6,626 nucleotides of DNA from an uncultured Lachnospiraceae bacterium (lineage in GTDB: Bacteria; Bacillota; Clostridia; Lachnospirales; Lachnospiraceae), in the NCBI GenBank assembly GCA_902803305.1, contig CADCPL010000267.1, forward strand, positions 1 through 6,626, given 5' to 3'. Position 1 is the first letter of the stretch. Each line of letters starts with the position of its first letter. Under the pieces are notes generated by a model. The model made no database searches, had not been told where the DNA came from, and was given only the letters and a program-made list of their open reading frames with translations. Positions 6,086 to 6,626 of this stretch are shown in pieces. The translations under genes and the position numbers were made by a program.

Positions 6086-6626
6086 AGTTTGTTAAGACCG
6101 AAGATCTGAAGATCGGAATGAGGCTTGCAAAACCCATATACAACAACAAGGGCGTCCTGCTGTATGATCGTAATTCGAAGCTTACACAGCAGGGTATTGA
6201 ATCGGTGCACAATTTCAAACTCATCGGCATATATGTTCTCGAACCTGCAGAGCCGCTTCCACCCCAGTCTGAAGATGATATCGAATTCGAGAAGTTCCAG
6301 ATGGTCACGGTCTTTGCGGTAGAGGAAGAACTTTCCGCAATACGTGAGCGCGGCAAGAACAACAGGATATATAATCTTGCGGAAAACATCATAAGAAATT
6401 ACGGAAGGCTGGATCACAAGATCAACTTCCTGCAGAACCTTCGAAGCAAAGAAGATTTTGTGTATAAGCATTCACTGAATGTGGCGATACTTGTTGCGAT
6501 GATCTGTCACAAGATGAACGTGCGCAAAGAAGATGCCACGGAAGCCGTCGTGTGTGCGATAGTCCATGACATAGGCAAGCTCAGTGCCAACCCGGAACTT
6601 CTTGTCAAAGATGATATCACCGAGGA
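6082..6626 (+). CDS. HD-domain phosphohydrolase, probable HD-GYP c-di-GMP phosphodiesterase, 3' end missing
   Basis: The first 181 residues are visible; the frame is open to the window end. Residues 1-55 (DLKIGMRLAKPIY, then a Gly-Val-Leu-Leu turn and IYVLEP) resemble the small N-terminal domain often found before HD-GYP domains. A charged, probably helical linker covers about 62-120. The HD domain then begins with H130 in YKHSLNVA and the metal-binding pair H162-D163 in VHDIGK, with K166, where HD-GYP proteins have their HDIGK motif. HD-GYP enzymes hydrolyse c-di-GMP, often through pGpG to GMP, at a two- or three-iron centre. The defining GYP segment and later His ligands lie beyond the end, so a plain HD hydrolase cannot be fully excluded. 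The start is supported by GGAGAG 6 bases upstream and the 4-base overlap with the EAL gene. No membrane segment is seen in this part. Confidence 0.87.
   Translation, partial: MKFVKTEDLKIGMRLAKPIYNNKGVLLYDRNSKLTQQGIESVHNFKLIGIYVLEPAEPLPPQSEDDIEFEKFQMVTVFAVEEELSAIRERGKNNRIYNLAENIIRNYGRLDHKINFLQNLRSKEDFVYKHSLNVAILVAMICHKMNVRKEDATEAVVCAIVHDIGKLSANPELLVKDDITE

Noticed and set aside
6028..6471. Open frame of 147 codons on the minus strand across the EAL/HD junction
   Set aside because: It spans the ends of two well-supported + strand genes, has no family resemblance, and overlaps conserved sequence on both sides.
1..6626. Search for mobile elements, CRISPR arrays, tRNA/rRNA genes and defence or toxin genes
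   Set aside because: The window is almost fully occupied by four housekeeping or signalling genes. No transposase, terminal repeats, spaced repeats or RNA gene signature was seen.

Overview
The window reads as chromosomal DNA of an anaerobic Clostridia-type Firmicute, most likely a Lachnospiraceae (Butyrivibrio/Roseburia-like) organism. This rests on the lepA-hemW gene order seen in many Firmicutes, the sequence style of both proteins, frequent ATA and AGA/AGG codons at moderate GC, and the large cytosolic multi-PAS/GGDEF/EAL protein. Genus is not resolvable by eye. All four genes lie on the + strand and the window is almost entirely coding. Both ends cut through genes.

Layout. Positions 1-1434 hold the 3' four-fifths of lepA (elongation factor 4). 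After a 10-base gap comes a complete hemW (1445-2572), a radical-SAM heme chaperone-type protein formerly annotated as a coproporphyrinogen oxidase. An 81-base spacer (2573-2653) holds a perfect 12-base AT-rich palindrome, a plausible sigma-A promoter and a good ribosome binding site. It starts a second transcription unit: a 1143-residue PAS/GGDEF/EAL protein (2654-6085), then by an ATGA overlap an HD-type, probably HD-GYP, protein (6082 to beyond the window end).

Function. The first unit is housekeeping (translation factor and heme trafficking). The second is a cyclic di-GMP turnover module. In the large protein both GGDEF domains have lost the active-site signature (DIDRF and QGDVF), while the EAL domain keeps every catalytic residue I can check. 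It should therefore be a phosphodiesterase with two non-catalytic GGDEF regulatory domains. The first GGDEF domain keeps an exactly placed RxxD inhibitory-site motif, so it may be a c-di-GMP sensor. The second keeps part of a nucleotide pocket and may sense GTP. A PAS-like domain between them carries a CX3C-X10-CX2C-P cysteine cluster that could bind a metal or sense redox state. The translationally coupled partner belongs to the other class of c-di-GMP phosphodiesterase. An EAL enzyme makes pGpG and HD-GYP enzymes can go on to GMP, so the pair could form a complete degradation route under one sensory input. That is inference; each family is known, but the combination is the most notable part of the window. 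I saw no mobile element, CRISPR array, RNA gene or defence system.
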